Below the pieces are notes generated by a model that worked only from the letters and a program-made list of their open reading frames with translations, was not told where the DNA came from and searched no databases. DNA of 41,332 bases from CAZWHE01 sp964633825 (GTDB lineage Bacteria > Planctomycetota > B15-G4 > CAYZWU01), in NCBI GenBank assembly GCA_964633825.1, contig CAZWHE010000017.1, forward strand, positions 1 through 41,332, written 5' to 3'. The number at the start of each line of letters is the position of its first letter. Position 1 is the first letter of the stretch. Positions 7,649 through 17,100 of this stretch are shown in pieces. Made by a program: the position numbers and the translations under genes.

Positions 7649-9176
7649 TGCCGAGCGACGCGAGCATGGCGTGATCGACCTGGTCGCTCTTGACCTTCGA
7701 CACGTGGTTGATCGAATCCTTCCCCTCCCTGACGGAAACAAGCGCGCCGATATCGAGCTCTTCCCCGCTGAGGGCCATGACCTTCGTGTCCCTTCTCTGG
7801 AGCAGGTTGACCCACCCCAGATCGGAATGGGTGTTGGTCAGGACAACGCCCATGCCTTTCGGGATGGCGGCCATGGCTTTTTCGTAGCGGCCGTACTCGC
7901 CCGACATGTTCAGATAATTTTTGAACGCCTTCCTGTCGAGCCCCCCCTTCTTTCTCTTCCCGGGCTTTTGCCCCTTTTCATGGGCCACGAGATAGGTGGC
8001 GACAATGTTGGTCAGCGCGGCGCCCACGCTGACGGTGAAGGCGTGGTCGGCCGGCCTCTGCTGTATGCTTTCGTGGATGGCCGTTTCGTCGTAGGTCAAC
8101 TGCTGGAACGCGCGGACGAGCTGAAGCTCGCCCGAGCACCCGACGGGGTGGCCGCACTTGACGAGCCCGCCGCAGGGATTGAACCGCCCGGAAAGGAGCC
8201 CGGCCACGCTCTCATCGTGGCTGAAACCGATCTCTTTCAGAATCATCCGGCTCACGCTGGGAAAGGCGTCGTGGGGAAAGCCGATGTGGGCGCTCCGCAG
8301 CTTATCGAGCGGGATCGACGACCGCCGCGCCAGCTCGAAGATGGCGCGCCTCACCGACGCCGACGACGTGATCGGGCCGAACCGCCTGGTGAGCGCCGGG
8401 TGGGTCAGGCCCTGGCCGATACCCTTGAGCCGGACGATTCTGTTGTTGACCGGATCGTCGGGCGGCTTCGACGACAGCAGGACGGCGCACGCCGCCGTGC
8501 TCGGAGGGACCACATCGTCCCGCCTGTAATGGGGACTGACCCAGACGCTCTTCTCATAATCCTCGATCGTCTTCCTGTTCTTGTAGAAGTGGGCGCTGGG
8601 ATAAACGGACGCCCTCCGGTACATCTCCATCGTAATGGGGGGAATGATCTTCAGAAAATCACCTCTCGTCATGCCGAGGTAACGGAGCAGCGCCTTCTCG
8701 AACATGTCGCCCACGAGAATCATCGAGAGGCCGTACTTCCTCTCGATCGGATCGATGACGCTTCTGAGCATGTCCTGAACGGCTTCCTTCTTTTTCGCTC
8801 CGGTCTTGCCCGGCAGCCGCTGCTTCACGGGATTCATCTGCTCGCACGAGATGGAGAGGGAATAGTTGTAGAGGCCCGAGGCGATGTCCTTGTAGGCCGG
8901 GATGAGGCCGATGCCGCCGGCGGATGAGGTCCCGCGGATGCCGAGCGTCTCTTTGGGAAGAAGGCCGAGCTCCGACGTGATCGACGCCGCGATCTCGCCG
9001 GTCACGCCGAAAAGGGACGGATCCATCGAAGCGATGTAGATCGAATCGATCTTCAGCGGCGACACTGTTCCGAGCACGGCGTTTCCCACCTCCATGCAGA
9101 GGTCGTAGAAACCCTTCTCGGGCGTGTTGGTCACGCGCGTCGAGAATATGGAATGAATGTATACCTTGGCCGCCAT
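7638..9176 (-). CDS. Thiolase-like protein with C-terminal extension; nucleophile Cys replaced by Ser
   Basis: A 512-residue protein with the SCP2-type/archaeal thiolase fold. The C-terminal half has FNPCGGLVKCGHPVGCSG (about 332-349) with the conserved His343 of the G-H-P motif. The nucleophile-loop region reads GTSSAGGIG (82-90) where active thiolases have a C-A-S-G core; aligning on the following AY..IASG puts Ser84 at the Cys position. About 120 residues beyond the thiolase core (from about 400, containing GMGVVLTNTHSDLGW) form an extension that could be a fused OB-fold module like the DUF35 partners of archaeal thiolases; this is an inference. AGGAG precedes the start. It may be a non-condensing acyl-binding relative rather than an acetyl-CoA acetyltransferase. 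Confidence 0.75.
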   Translation of the reverse strand: MAAKVYIHSIFSTRVTNTPEKGFYDLCMEVGNAVLGTVSPLKIDSIYIASMDPSLFGVTGEIAASITSELGLLPKETLGIRGTSSAGGIGLIPAYKDIASGLYNYSLSISCEQMNPVKQRLPGKTGAKKKEAVQDMLRSVIDPIERKYGLSMILVGDMFEKALLRYLGMTRGDFLKIIPPITMEMYRRASVYPSAHFYKNRKTIEDYEKSVWVSPHYRRDDVVPPSTAACAVLLSSKPPDDPVNNRIVRLKGIGQGLTHPALTRRFGPITSSASVRRAIFELARRSSIPLDKLRSAHIGFPHDAFPSVSRMILKEIGFSHDESVAGLLSGRFNPCGGLVKCGHPVGCSGELQLVRAFQQLTYDETAIHESIQQRPADHAFTVSVGAALTNIVATYLVAHEKGQKPGKRKKGGLDRKAFKNYLNMSGEYGRYEKAMAAIPKGMGVVLTNTHSDLGWVNLLQRRDTKVMALSGEELDIGALVSVREGKDSINHVSKVKSDQVDHAMLASLGIIP

Positions 9177-9284
9177 CTGTCGCTCCTGCCGCCGCTCCTG
9201 CGGGCGCTCCTATTCTAACCTCGACGCTGTCCGGCCGGAAAGGGCGTTGTGGGAACAATAAATGATTCATAAAATCGTCACCCT

Positions 9285-10583
9285 ATGAAAAGACACCTTG
9301 CAGCATTGGCCGCCCTCCTCCTGGCCGCTTCTCTTTCCGCGGTCGCGGCCGCACAGGAGGAAGGCCCTTTCGATCCGGAAGCCGTTTTGAAAAAGATCGG
9401 TCTCCCCCACGGCGCCGGGGCGGGTGTCATGAAAAAACTCGACGCCATAACAGCGATCGAGAGATCTTTTCACAGAAAGCGCATCGCAAAAGAGATTGCC
9501 TACGCGGGCCGTTTCTCCGGACAGGAGAGCGTGGGATTGCTATCGAAGGAGATCTTCGCTCTCGCCGCAACGGAGCAGAAAAAGATCGATTCGCTCGCCA
9601 ATGAGATCCGCAGGCTTCTCCCCGCCGAAGCGCGCACCCGGTTCGCCGGTGTCGAGCTTCCCGACCTGACCGACGCGGGCACAGCCGTGTTCGGCGCTTT
9701 CCGCCCCCCGGGATCGGACGACGAGATTGCGCAGTGGAAGCGCGCAGAAAGGCGCACCCCGCCCGGGGCGCCCACGAAAACGCCCGATTTCTGCTTCTCC
9801 CACGACACGCACCCCGACATCAAGAACAAATGCACCAACTGCCACCGCACAAAGGAGAAAAGCAAGATCGAAGAGGAGTTTCGGAGATTTCGGGCCTTGC
9901 TGGAAGGGCGGAATGCCCGGCCCCGGGGGCTCCGGCCACGGCGGACCGAGCACATGCCCGTCATGGAACGCTGCCTGGAATGCCACAACGACCAGGGCGC
10001 CGTCAACGAATGCTCCCTCTGCCACCCCGGCCTCGAAAGGGCCGAAAGCATCCTCTCGAGGAGCGCCAATCCCTTCGAGCTTTTGAAAATAGGAGTCCCG
10101 GCGCCCCCCTTCACGCTCTCCGGGCCGGAGAGAAAACGGTTTTCCCTGAAAACGTTTTTAAAAAAGAAAAGGTTTCTCCTTCTCCAGTTCGGAAGCTCCA
10201 CGTGTCCGTCCTATCTCCGTCAGGCCGCCGGCACGGCATCGCTCGCGGAAAAACATGACAAGGAGCCCGTCACATTCGTCACCGTCTACACGGCCGAGGC
10301 CCATCCCGAAATCATCGCCGGAGACAAATGGCTTCCTAAAAACCGGAAGGAGATGTGGACGCGCGCCGAGGTCTGCCGCGACACCCTGGCCCGACAGGGC
10401 GTCATTGACAAAACCCTTTTGCTCGTCGACGCGTGGCCGGGCAAGGTCTCGGCTCTCTACGGAGGCTGTCCGAACAGTGTTTTCATCATCTCTCCCTCGG
10501 GAAAGATAGCCTGGAAAGCGGAACGGGCTAAAACCGATGAACTGGCCGCAGCGCTTCAAGAGCTTCTCTGGAAACACCACTAA
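9285..10583 (+). CDS. Secreted three-heme cytochrome c / deiodinase-like thioredoxin-fold fusion
   Basis: A 432-residue protein with a signal peptide (cleavage near residue 23, AVAAA-Q). Residues about 165-255 hold three CxxCH heme c sites: CTNCH at 183-187, CLECH at 230-234 and CSLCH at 243-247. Upstream histidines in FCFSHDTHP (about 171-179) are likely axial ligands, so the module resembles class III/c7 multiheme cytochromes. Residues about 270-430 resemble the iodothyronine-deiodinase branch of the thioredoxin fold: APPFTLSGPERKRFSLKTF, LLLQFGSSTCPSYLRQ and FVTVYTAEAHPE. Cys307 stands where animal deiodinases have Sec. A fusion of this kind could bring electrons from hemes to a thiol active site. 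The substrate is unknown. An ordinary peroxiredoxin-like reading is less likely because of the FGSxTC and VY..EAHP motifs. Confidence 0.75.
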   Translation: MKRHLAALAALLLAASLSAVAAAQEEGPFDPEAVLKKIGLPHGAGAGVMKKLDAITAIERSFHRKRIAKEIAYAGRFSGQESVGLLSKEIFALAATEQKKIDSLANEIRRLLPAEARTRFAGVELPDLTDAGTAVFGAFRPPGSDDEIAQWKRAERRTPPGAPTKTPDFCFSHDTHPDIKNKCTNCHRTKEKSKIEEEFRRFRALLEGRNARPRGLRPRRTEHMPVMERCLECHNDQGAVNECSLCHPGLERAESILSRSANPFELLKIGVPAPPFTLSGPERKRFSLKTFLKKKRFLLLQFGSSTCPSYLRQAAGTASLAEKHDKEPVTFVTVYTAEAHPEIIAGDKWLPKNRKEMWTRAEVCRDTLARQGVIDKTLLLVDAWPGKVSALYGGCPNSVFIISPSGKIAWKAERAKTDELAAALQELLWKHH

Positions 10584-10587
10584 AGAT

Positions 10588-11961
10588 ATGTTCCCCATCA
10601 TCCCCACAGCCGCCGCCGTGCTCGCCTGCATCGTCGGCCTCGACATGGCGCTCCGCGGGGAAGGCCCGCCCCTGAGCTTCTGGGCCCTCTCTTTCCTGGC
10701 CGTCATTCCCATTGGCGAGCTCTGCCTCCTTTGGAACAGGCTGGGTATAAAAAGACGTTTGAAAAAGCACCGGGATAAGGGATTCGACGCCGGCCTCGCC
10801 GCGGCCGTGCTCATGGCGCTTTTGCCGCCTCTCTCCTATGGAGCGGCCATGCTCGTCTTCGGCCTGCCCCAGGTTGTCCTTCTCCTTGGAATCGAGGAGT
10901 GGGTCCTTGTCGATGAAGCGCTTCTCTTCATACCCTATCTCGCCGCCTCGTCGCTGGGGCGATTTTACAGGCACCGCCTGGCGTCCCTTATCGACGGCGA
11001 GCGCCGATGGACCCGTGGAAGAACGGAGCTCATCCTCGGGCTGCGGGGAGAGGGCGCCGTCCTTATCCCGTTCTTTGTTTTTGTTCTCCTCGGCGATCTC
11101 CTCTCCCTGTCGGAAACGATCGAGGCCGCGATCGCGGGCACGCCCTCGCTTTTCTACGGCCTCATCTGCATCGCATTCGCCGCCACCCTCCTTTTTTTTC
11201 CCCTTCTGCTCAAGATCGTGTGGGGTCTCAAGCCGATCGACAACGCTTCGGCCCTCCGCGCCGAGCTCTCCGGTTTCATGAGAGAAGCGGGCTTCCGTGC
11301 TCGCGATCTTCTTTTGTGGAACACGGGAAGAACGATGGTCAACGCCGCCATCCTCGGGTTCCTGCCCCGCTGGCGCTACATTCTGTTCACCGACTCGATG
11401 CTGGAGCGCTTCGGGCCGGACGATCTGAAGGGGGTCCTGGCCCACGAAATCGGACACGGCAAGCACGGCCACACTCTCTTTTTCATCCTGGCTACGGCGG
11501 CATATCTCGCCTGCCTGACGATCCTGGAGCTGTGCCTCGAGCCCTTCGCCGGATCGGACGAGGAAATCCTGGCCGTTCTCTTTTTCTACGTGCCGTCGAT
11601 CGCCCTTTACTGGTGGGGCGTGTTCGGTTTTCTCTCGCGCCGGTTCGAAACGGAGGCCGATGTTTACGCGGCGCAGCTCGTGAACAGCCCCGCGCTTTTC
11701 ATCGGGACGCTCGAGCGCCTGGGCTTGTTGAACAGAACAACGCGCCGCCGCGCGTCGTGGCGCCACTTCAGCATCGACCGCCGCATCGAGACCTTGCGGC
11801 GGTTTTTTCCCGAGCCCCCTGTGGAAGAGGGCGAATCCCCGGCCGCTCTCCTCCGCTTCGTTCGCAGGATGGCGCTCCTCAAGATCCTGCTCTTCGCCCT
11901 ATCCCTTCTCTCCTTTGCAGTCCTTGCGCTGAAGCTTCTGTCCGGCGGAACGGCGCTGTAA
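10588..11961 (+). CDS. M48-family membrane zinc metalloprotease
   Basis: A 457-residue integral membrane protein with several hydrophobic segments in the first 215 residues, two more around 300-360 and one near the C-terminus. The zinc site is H286-E287-I-G-H290 in LAHEIGHGKHGH, and the third ligand is the Glu in FETEADVYAAQ (about residue 358). The layout resembles the Ste24/HtpX group, which cleaves membrane or misfolded proteins at the inner membrane. ATG 10588 was chosen because it lies just after the preceding stop (10581-10583); an in-frame ATG at 10537 would overlap the upstream gene by 47 bases. It ends at the terminator at 11970-12010. Confidence 0.83.
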   Translation: MFPIIPTAAAVLACIVGLDMALRGEGPPLSFWALSFLAVIPIGELCLLWNRLGIKRRLKKHRDKGFDAGLAAAVLMALLPPLSYGAAMLVFGLPQVVLLLGIEEWVLVDEALLFIPYLAASSLGRFYRHRLASLIDGERRWTRGRTELILGLRGEGAVLIPFFVFVLLGDLLSLSETIEAAIAGTPSLFYGLICIAFAATLLFFPLLLKIVWGLKPIDNASALRAELSGFMREAGFRARDLLLWNTGRTMVNAAILGFLPRWRYILFTDSMLERFGPDDLKGVLAHEIGHGKHGHTLFFILATAAYLACLTILELCLEPFAGSDEEILAVLFFYVPSIALYWWGVFGFLSRRFETEADVYAAQLVNSPALFIGTLERLGLLNRTTRRRASWRHFSIDRRIETLRRFFPEPPVEEGESPAALLRFVRRMALLKILLFALSLLSFAVLALKLLSGGTAL

Positions 11962-11969
11962 TGAAAAGC

Positions 11970-12010
11970 GGGCCGCAGGGAGGTCATGCTCCCGCGGCCC
12001 GAGGTTTTTA
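11970..12010. terminator. Bidirectional intrinsic terminator between convergent genes
   Basis: GGGCCGC (11970-11976) pairs with GCGGCCC (11994-12000). Inside it, after one unpaired A, GGGAG (11978-11982) pairs with CTCCC (11989-11993). On the plus strand GAGGTTTTTA follows, ending the M48 gene. On the minus strand the stem is followed by GCTTTTCATT, so it can also end the selenoprotein gene that stops at 12048. Confidence 0.8.
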
Positions 12011-12047
12011 ACAATGTCGGCCGCCTGCCATACAGGCGTTCGACCGG

Positions 12048-12989
12048 CTATGGAATGAAAGAGACCATCACCTTGTTGGACGAGTGCGTCACCGGCGGCG
12101 TGCCCGGGCCCGCAAGGAGGACATAGGCGAAAGAGATCGTCTTTCCCACATAGGCGGGATCGACGGGACCGAGCGTGTTGAACCAGGGCGTGGCCTTCCC
12201 CGATGCATCGAGAACCCCCTTCGAGTTCATGAAGACGCTGGAATTGGCGTTTTTCTTGGAATAGTCGAAGACAACATCCTGGACAAGAGGAACATAATGC
12301 CCGGAAGCAGTGAATCCCGGGTAGCTGTCGAAGCTCGCCAAAAGGAAATAGTCCTCCCCGGCGTGAGCGGCCCCGGCATCGATGATCATGAAAACGATTC
12401 TGCCCGAGGCAACGCTGATGTTGCTCTCCCCGTTGATCATGAGGTCCGGGTCTGCCGGTCCCACTGTAATGTTATCGATATAGTTTTTGTAATCGGAGCC
12501 TGCCGAGAGATAGCGCGAGTTGTTGATTTCGAGCGTATACATTCCATTGGTCGTCGGCGTATACGTTCCGGTAAGAGTGTGGCGTTTGGGACTGTTTTGG
12601 CCGATGCTTCCGGCACTGTGTGAATCGATCAACACCCCGTTGATCTTGACGTCGAACGAGCCGCCGTCGCTGGTGCCGCCTCAGCAAGTGGCCAGGTAGC
12701 AGACGTCGATATTGATGGCATAGGCAACGCCGCCAACCAAGTGAATGTCCATGGAAAGACCGCCGTTCCCCGAAGGCGTCCCCGGCGCTCTCCGCCAGCA
12801 CCAGGAATTCCCGGTCCCGGATGTGTTGTATACCACGCAGGATGCGCCGTTGTTGTTGCCTATCAGGTCCCACTGACCTTGAGCCTTCAGTTCGAAGTCA
12901 CCGTTAGGAACCACGTTCTGAGCGAGCACACCCCCCTGGAACAGAAACACCAGGGTAAGGCATGCCGCTCCGATAATGAGTTTCTTCAT
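12048..12989 (-). CDS. Secreted two-domain protein, predicted selenoprotein with Cys102-Sec103 (downstream copy)
   Basis: Reading UGA at 12683-12681 as Sec gives one 313-residue protein from ATG 12989 (AGGAGG 7 bases before it) to 12048. A signal peptide (about 1-23, GGVLA-Q) is followed by a jelly-roll-like carbohydrate-binding type domain (NGDFEL at 29-34, SWCWRRAPG at 62-70, LTGTYTPTTNGMYTLEI after the Sec). A second beta domain at about 180-313 contains DAGAAHAGEDYFLLASF and GVLDASGKAT, a type common in secreted proteins of Planctomycetes-like bacteria. The Sec context is C97-Y-L-A-T-C102-U103-G-G. The UGA falls within a domain, the same frame continues directly, and the tandem paralog has UGA at the same codon. 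Standard calling splits this gene into 12681-12989 and a headless 12048-12635 piece. Function unknown; a redox or metal-binding site on a surface protein is plausible. Confidence 0.75.
12627..12645 (-). promoter_or_regulatory. Candidate SECIS hairpin of the downstream secreted selenoprotein
   Basis: In the mRNA GAUCAAC pairs perfectly with GUUGAUC (7 bp) around the loop GGGGU, which starts with G as in known bacterial SECIS loops. The loop begins 42 bases after the UGA, somewhat beyond the usual 16-37 range. A weaker alternative nearer the UGA pairs GACG with CGUC around a 13-base loop that starts 16 bases after the UGA. Confidence 0.5.
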
Positions 12990-13056
12990 CTGGTACCTCC
13001 TCTCGATAACATTTTTAACGATCGGAAGACCCGCTTTCGCCGGGCCGCCCATTCTT

Positions 13057-14010
13057 TTACGGAATATAGTTCACCATCACTTGCTGTGATGCATACGTTA
13101 CGGGCGGAGTCGCCGGAGCGGACAAAAGAACGTAAGCAAACGACATGGTCGTTCCCAAGTAGGTCGAGCCCATGGCGCCGGGAGTGCTGAATCTCGCCGT
13201 TGCCGATCCGGATGCATCGAGCACGCCCTTCGTGTTCTGGAAAATGCTCGAATTGGCGTGGGTCTTGGAATAGTCGAAAAGCACGTCATCGTTGAGCGGT
13301 ATGTGATGCCCGTAGACATCCAGCCCCGGATGGGTGCCGAAGCTCGCCAGGAGAAAATAATCCTCTCCGGCATGGGACGCTCCGGCGTCGAGCGTCAGGT
13401 CCACGCTTCCGGCCGAAGAGATACTGATGTTGTCGCTCGAGATGAGAAGGTCGGGGTTCGCCGGGCTCAGCTTGATGTTGTCGATGTAGTTGACGATATC
13501 GTCATTCTGCCAGGCACCGCGATAGTTGCGGAACTCGAGCGTGTAAAGACCTGTCGTTGCCGGTGTGTAAGATCCCGAAAGGGTGCGCCGCCTGGGGGAA
13601 TTCTGGCCTATGCTTCCGCAGCTATCGGTTTCGATCAACTCCCCGTTGATCTTGACGTCGTACGAGCCGCCGTCACTGGTGCCGCCTCAGCACTTGGCCA
13701 GATAGCAGATGTTGGCGCTGAACTGGTAGGTCACTCCGGCAATGAGGGTCACTTCCTGGGAAAGGCCCCCGTTGCCGCCGAAGGGATATCCCGTGCCCGG
13801 TTCTCTCTTACAGCACCACGACGAGCCGCTTCCGGTGGTGTTGTACTGGAGGTACTTCGTTCCCGTGTTTCCGCCTTCTTTCTCCCAGATTCCTTTCCCC
13901 TCAAGCTCGAAATCGCCGTTAGCGGCAACGGTTTGGGCCAGAGCCTCGCCCGGGAAGAAAACGATAAGGAACAGGACTAGGCATCCTGCTCCGACAATGA
14001 CTTTTTTCAC
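13057..14010 (-). CDS. Secreted two-domain protein, predicted selenoprotein with Cys107-Sec108 (upstream copy)
   Basis: Reading UGA at 13689-13687 as Sec gives 317 residues from GTG 14010 to 13057. The GTG start was chosen because AGGAGG lies 6 bases before it and the following residues KKVIVGAGC match the paralog; the ATG at 14037 lies upstream of that binding site. A signal peptide (about 1-25, EALA-Q) is followed by the jelly-roll-like domain (NGDFELEG, SWCCKREPG with a Cys pair), then C102-Y-L-A-K-C107-U108-G-G, then YTPATTGLYTLEF and the second domain with DAGASHAGEDYFLLASF. It lies 67 bases upstream of the second copy, on the same strand, and probably in one transcript. Overall protein identity between the copies is moderate, yet the UGA codon is at the same site. 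Function unknown. Confidence 0.75.
13633..13651 (-). promoter_or_regulatory. Candidate SECIS hairpin of the upstream secreted selenoprotein
   Basis: The same perfect 7-bp stem as in the paralog (GAUCAAC/GUUGAUC) encloses the loop GGGGA. Only the last loop base differs between the two copies. The loop begins 42 bases after the UGA at 13689-13687. The closer GACG/CGUC alternative with a 13-base loop is also kept. Confidence 0.5.
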
Positions 14011-14071
14011 CAGAATCCTCCTTTCGGCAAAAAACATACTGTTTTAATATGGTTTGTGTAGGTCTTTTTAT

Positions 14072-14100
14072 ATATGATACTGGATCTTCCGCTTAATCAA
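14072..14100 (-). promoter_or_regulatory. Possible sigma-70 promoter for the two secreted selenoproteins
   Basis: On the minus strand TTGATT (14100-14095) and TCATAT (14077-14072) are separated by 17 bases, in an AT-rich stretch between the metH end and the GTG start at 14010. The -10 is weak, and read-through from metH is also possible because no terminator is seen after 14157. Confidence 0.35.
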
Positions 14101-14156
14101 AGAATTTATATGGAAAAGTCGGGGTTAATTTCCATTTTAACGGCTCAATTACCGGG

Positions 14157-17100
14157 TCAATAAGTGACCGCTTCGTTGGGAACAACGATTCCGGTCGTCG
14201 AAAACTCGGGAACAAGCTGGAAACGCTCTGTGAGCGTGACATGGACGCGCTCTCCGCCGAGAAGCTTAAGAAGGGGAACCTGGTCGGGGAGGCTCCGCCA
14301 GAGGGGGTAGCCGGGCGAAAAACCGAGCACGGGCTTTTTCATGGAAAAACCGAGCTGGGCGGCGATCTGAAGGCGCATTTCAACGGCAGTCGCTTCGGCG
14401 AGGAGGGCGCAGAAAGCCGCCCACTCCTGGGAGAGCGCGATCTTTCCCCGCGATTCGAGCTCCTGGTAGGCTTCGATCGATTCCGATCCGATCGTGGCGA
14501 GATAAGGAATGAACAGATCCTTCTCCCGGAACCAGGAGGCGAGCGATGCTTTCTTCCTGCGGGGCGGGAAGGAAAAGGTATAAGCTTTGCCCTCCCCATC
14601 CACGACAAGGGCGTCCCCGTCGCGGCGGCAGGGAAAGTAGCCGTAAACCGCGGCCGGCGCAATCAGCTCGCGCTTTCCGAGCTCTTTCTCCATCTCTTCC
14701 AGTATCTCAGAGGGAGGGCGGAAGAGATCGGCCCCTTCCTCTTCGCCTACGTGCCCGTAGACGGCATCGGCCGCGATCTCGGCGATCCGCGTTCCCCTAA
14801 AGGGCGCCTCGAAGGGTTCGGCGGGCGGCGGTTCTTCTTCCGTCTCCTTTTGCCGGGCCTTCTTCACGGTTTTGCTCTTTTTTGTCTTCTTCTTTTTCAG
14901 GGCTTTCGCAACAGGAGCGGACCCGGCTCCCGAGAGTCGACGGCAGTGATCGAGACCGGAAAAGGCGTCCACAGCGTAGTAGACGCCGCCGGGGTACTCT
15001 TTTTTGTTCACGATAGCGATGCGCTTGGCAAAGGCCGGGCTCACCGCGGCGCCTCCCACAATAACGGGAAGAGCGATCCCCTTTTCGTGGAGAGCTTCCA
15101 CGCAGGCCCCCATCTCGGCCGACGTGGAAACGAGCATGGCCGACAACCCGAGGGCGAGCGGATTTTCCCTCTCCACGGCCTCGATGATGTCATGCGCCGG
15201 AACCTGCTTGCCCAGATCGACGACCTCGAAGCCGTTGTTGGAAAAGATCGCCTTGACGAGATTCTTTCCGATGTCGTGCACATCGCCGAACACCGTGGCG
15301 AGCACGACCTTGCCGAGAGCGCCCCCGCTTTTACCGAGGCGGGGCGCGAGGACGGTGAGGGCCTTGCGCATCACTTCAGCGGAGCGCAAAACGTGGGGTA
15401 GGATCGTCTCTCCCCGCGCCATCCTGTCGCCCACTTCCTTCATGGCCGGCAGCAGGATATCGTTCACCAGGTCCTGGGCGGAATGCTTCGCCAGGCACTT
15501 CTCCAGGACCTTTTCGAGCCCCGACGGCCGCCTCTCCAGCACGGCCCGGGCCAGCTCTTCCTCCGGCTCGAGAGCCGGGGCCCCTTCTCCGGAACCGGAC
15601 TCCTCCTTCCCGAGACCGCCGAGCTCCTCCACCACCCTCTCCAGCGCATCGTCCCTCCTGTCGAAGATCAGGTCCTCGGCCAGAGCGAGCTTCTCCTCGG
15701 GGATATCGCTGTACCCGACAATGTCGGCCGGATTGACGATTGCGGCGGTCAGCCCGGCGCGGACGGCCCGGTGAAGAAAGACGGCGTTGATCACCTTGCG
15801 CACGGCGGGCGGCAGACCGAAGGAGACATTGCTCACCCCGAGAATAATGCCGCTCTCCGGATATTTCGATCGGAGCTCCCTGATCGCGTCGAGAGTGGCC
15901 GCGGCGGAACCACGGAGATCTTCCTCACCCGTGGCAAGAGTGAAAGTGAGCGGGTCGAACAGGACGGCCCCGGGATCGATGCCGTACTGATCCACAGCGA
16001 GAGAATAAAGCCTTCCCGCCACGTCGAGCTTTTCCTCGAGCGTTTTCGCCATTCCCTTCTCGTCGATGGTGAGGGCGACGACGGCCGCGCCGTGCTCGGC
16101 CACGATGGAGAGCAGTCTCCGGCACTTCGACGGTCTCTCCAGGTTGATCGAATTGAGCACGGCCACGCCCGGAAAGTGTTCGAGGGCCCCTTCGACAACG
16201 GCTGGATCGACCGTGTCGATCATGAGCGGCAGGGGAACGGCCGTGGAAAACGTTTTCACGAGCCGGACCATGTCTTCCTTCTCCGTGGCTCTCTCGGTGA
16301 GGGCAACGGAAAGGTCGAGCACCTGGGCGCCCGCTTCCTCCTGGTGCCTGGCCACGTCGATCGTTTTCTCCCACTTCTCCTTGAGAAGGAGCTTGCGGAA
16401 TTTCCTGCTCCCCTGTGAGTTGAGCCTTTCGCCGACGATGAGGGGGCTTCCCTCGGGCTTCATCTCCTGGGCCGACACGGCGGAAGCGAGCATGAACCGC
16501 GCGGCCGGCTTCTTCCTGGGAGCATATTCGCCGAGCACGCCCTTCAGGGCGTTGATATGCTCGGGCGTAGCGCCGCAACACCCCCCCACGATCTCGACGC
16601 CCATCCGGAGAAAGGGCGTCATCGCCTCGGCGAACGCCCCGGAGCCGAGGGGAAAAACGGGCTTGCCCTCCACGTTCTCGGGCACGCCCGCGTTGGGAGA
16701 GACGATGATGGGAAGAGGGGAATGGGAAGAGAGGTAACGGACCGCATCGATCATCTCTTCCGGACCGGTGGCGCAGTTGAGGCCGAAAGCGTCGACGCCG
16801 AGAGACCGGGCCACAGCGAGCGCGCCGTCCACGGCCGTTCCCATGAGCATGCGGCCGCCCTGATGAAGAGAGACGGAACACCAGAGGGGGACTTCCCTGC
16901 CGGCGCTCTTCATCGCTCTCCGGCATCCGCGCAGAGCGCACCGCACCTCGAGAAGATCCTGGCTCGTTTCCACGAGAAGAACGCCGGCGCCCCCCGCGAC
17001 GAGGGCCTCGGCCTGGAGGGCGAAAGCGTCGGTGATCGCTGCGGCGCCGCACCCCTCGTAGTCGGGAGAGGTGGGCAGCTCGCCAGAAGGCCCGAGCGAT

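Noticed and set aside
12048..14037. Four separate genes (two short secreted proteins and two headless domains)
   Set aside because: The downstream pieces lack ribosome binding sites at their first ATG and continue the same frame and domain directly from the UGA; both copies show the same break.
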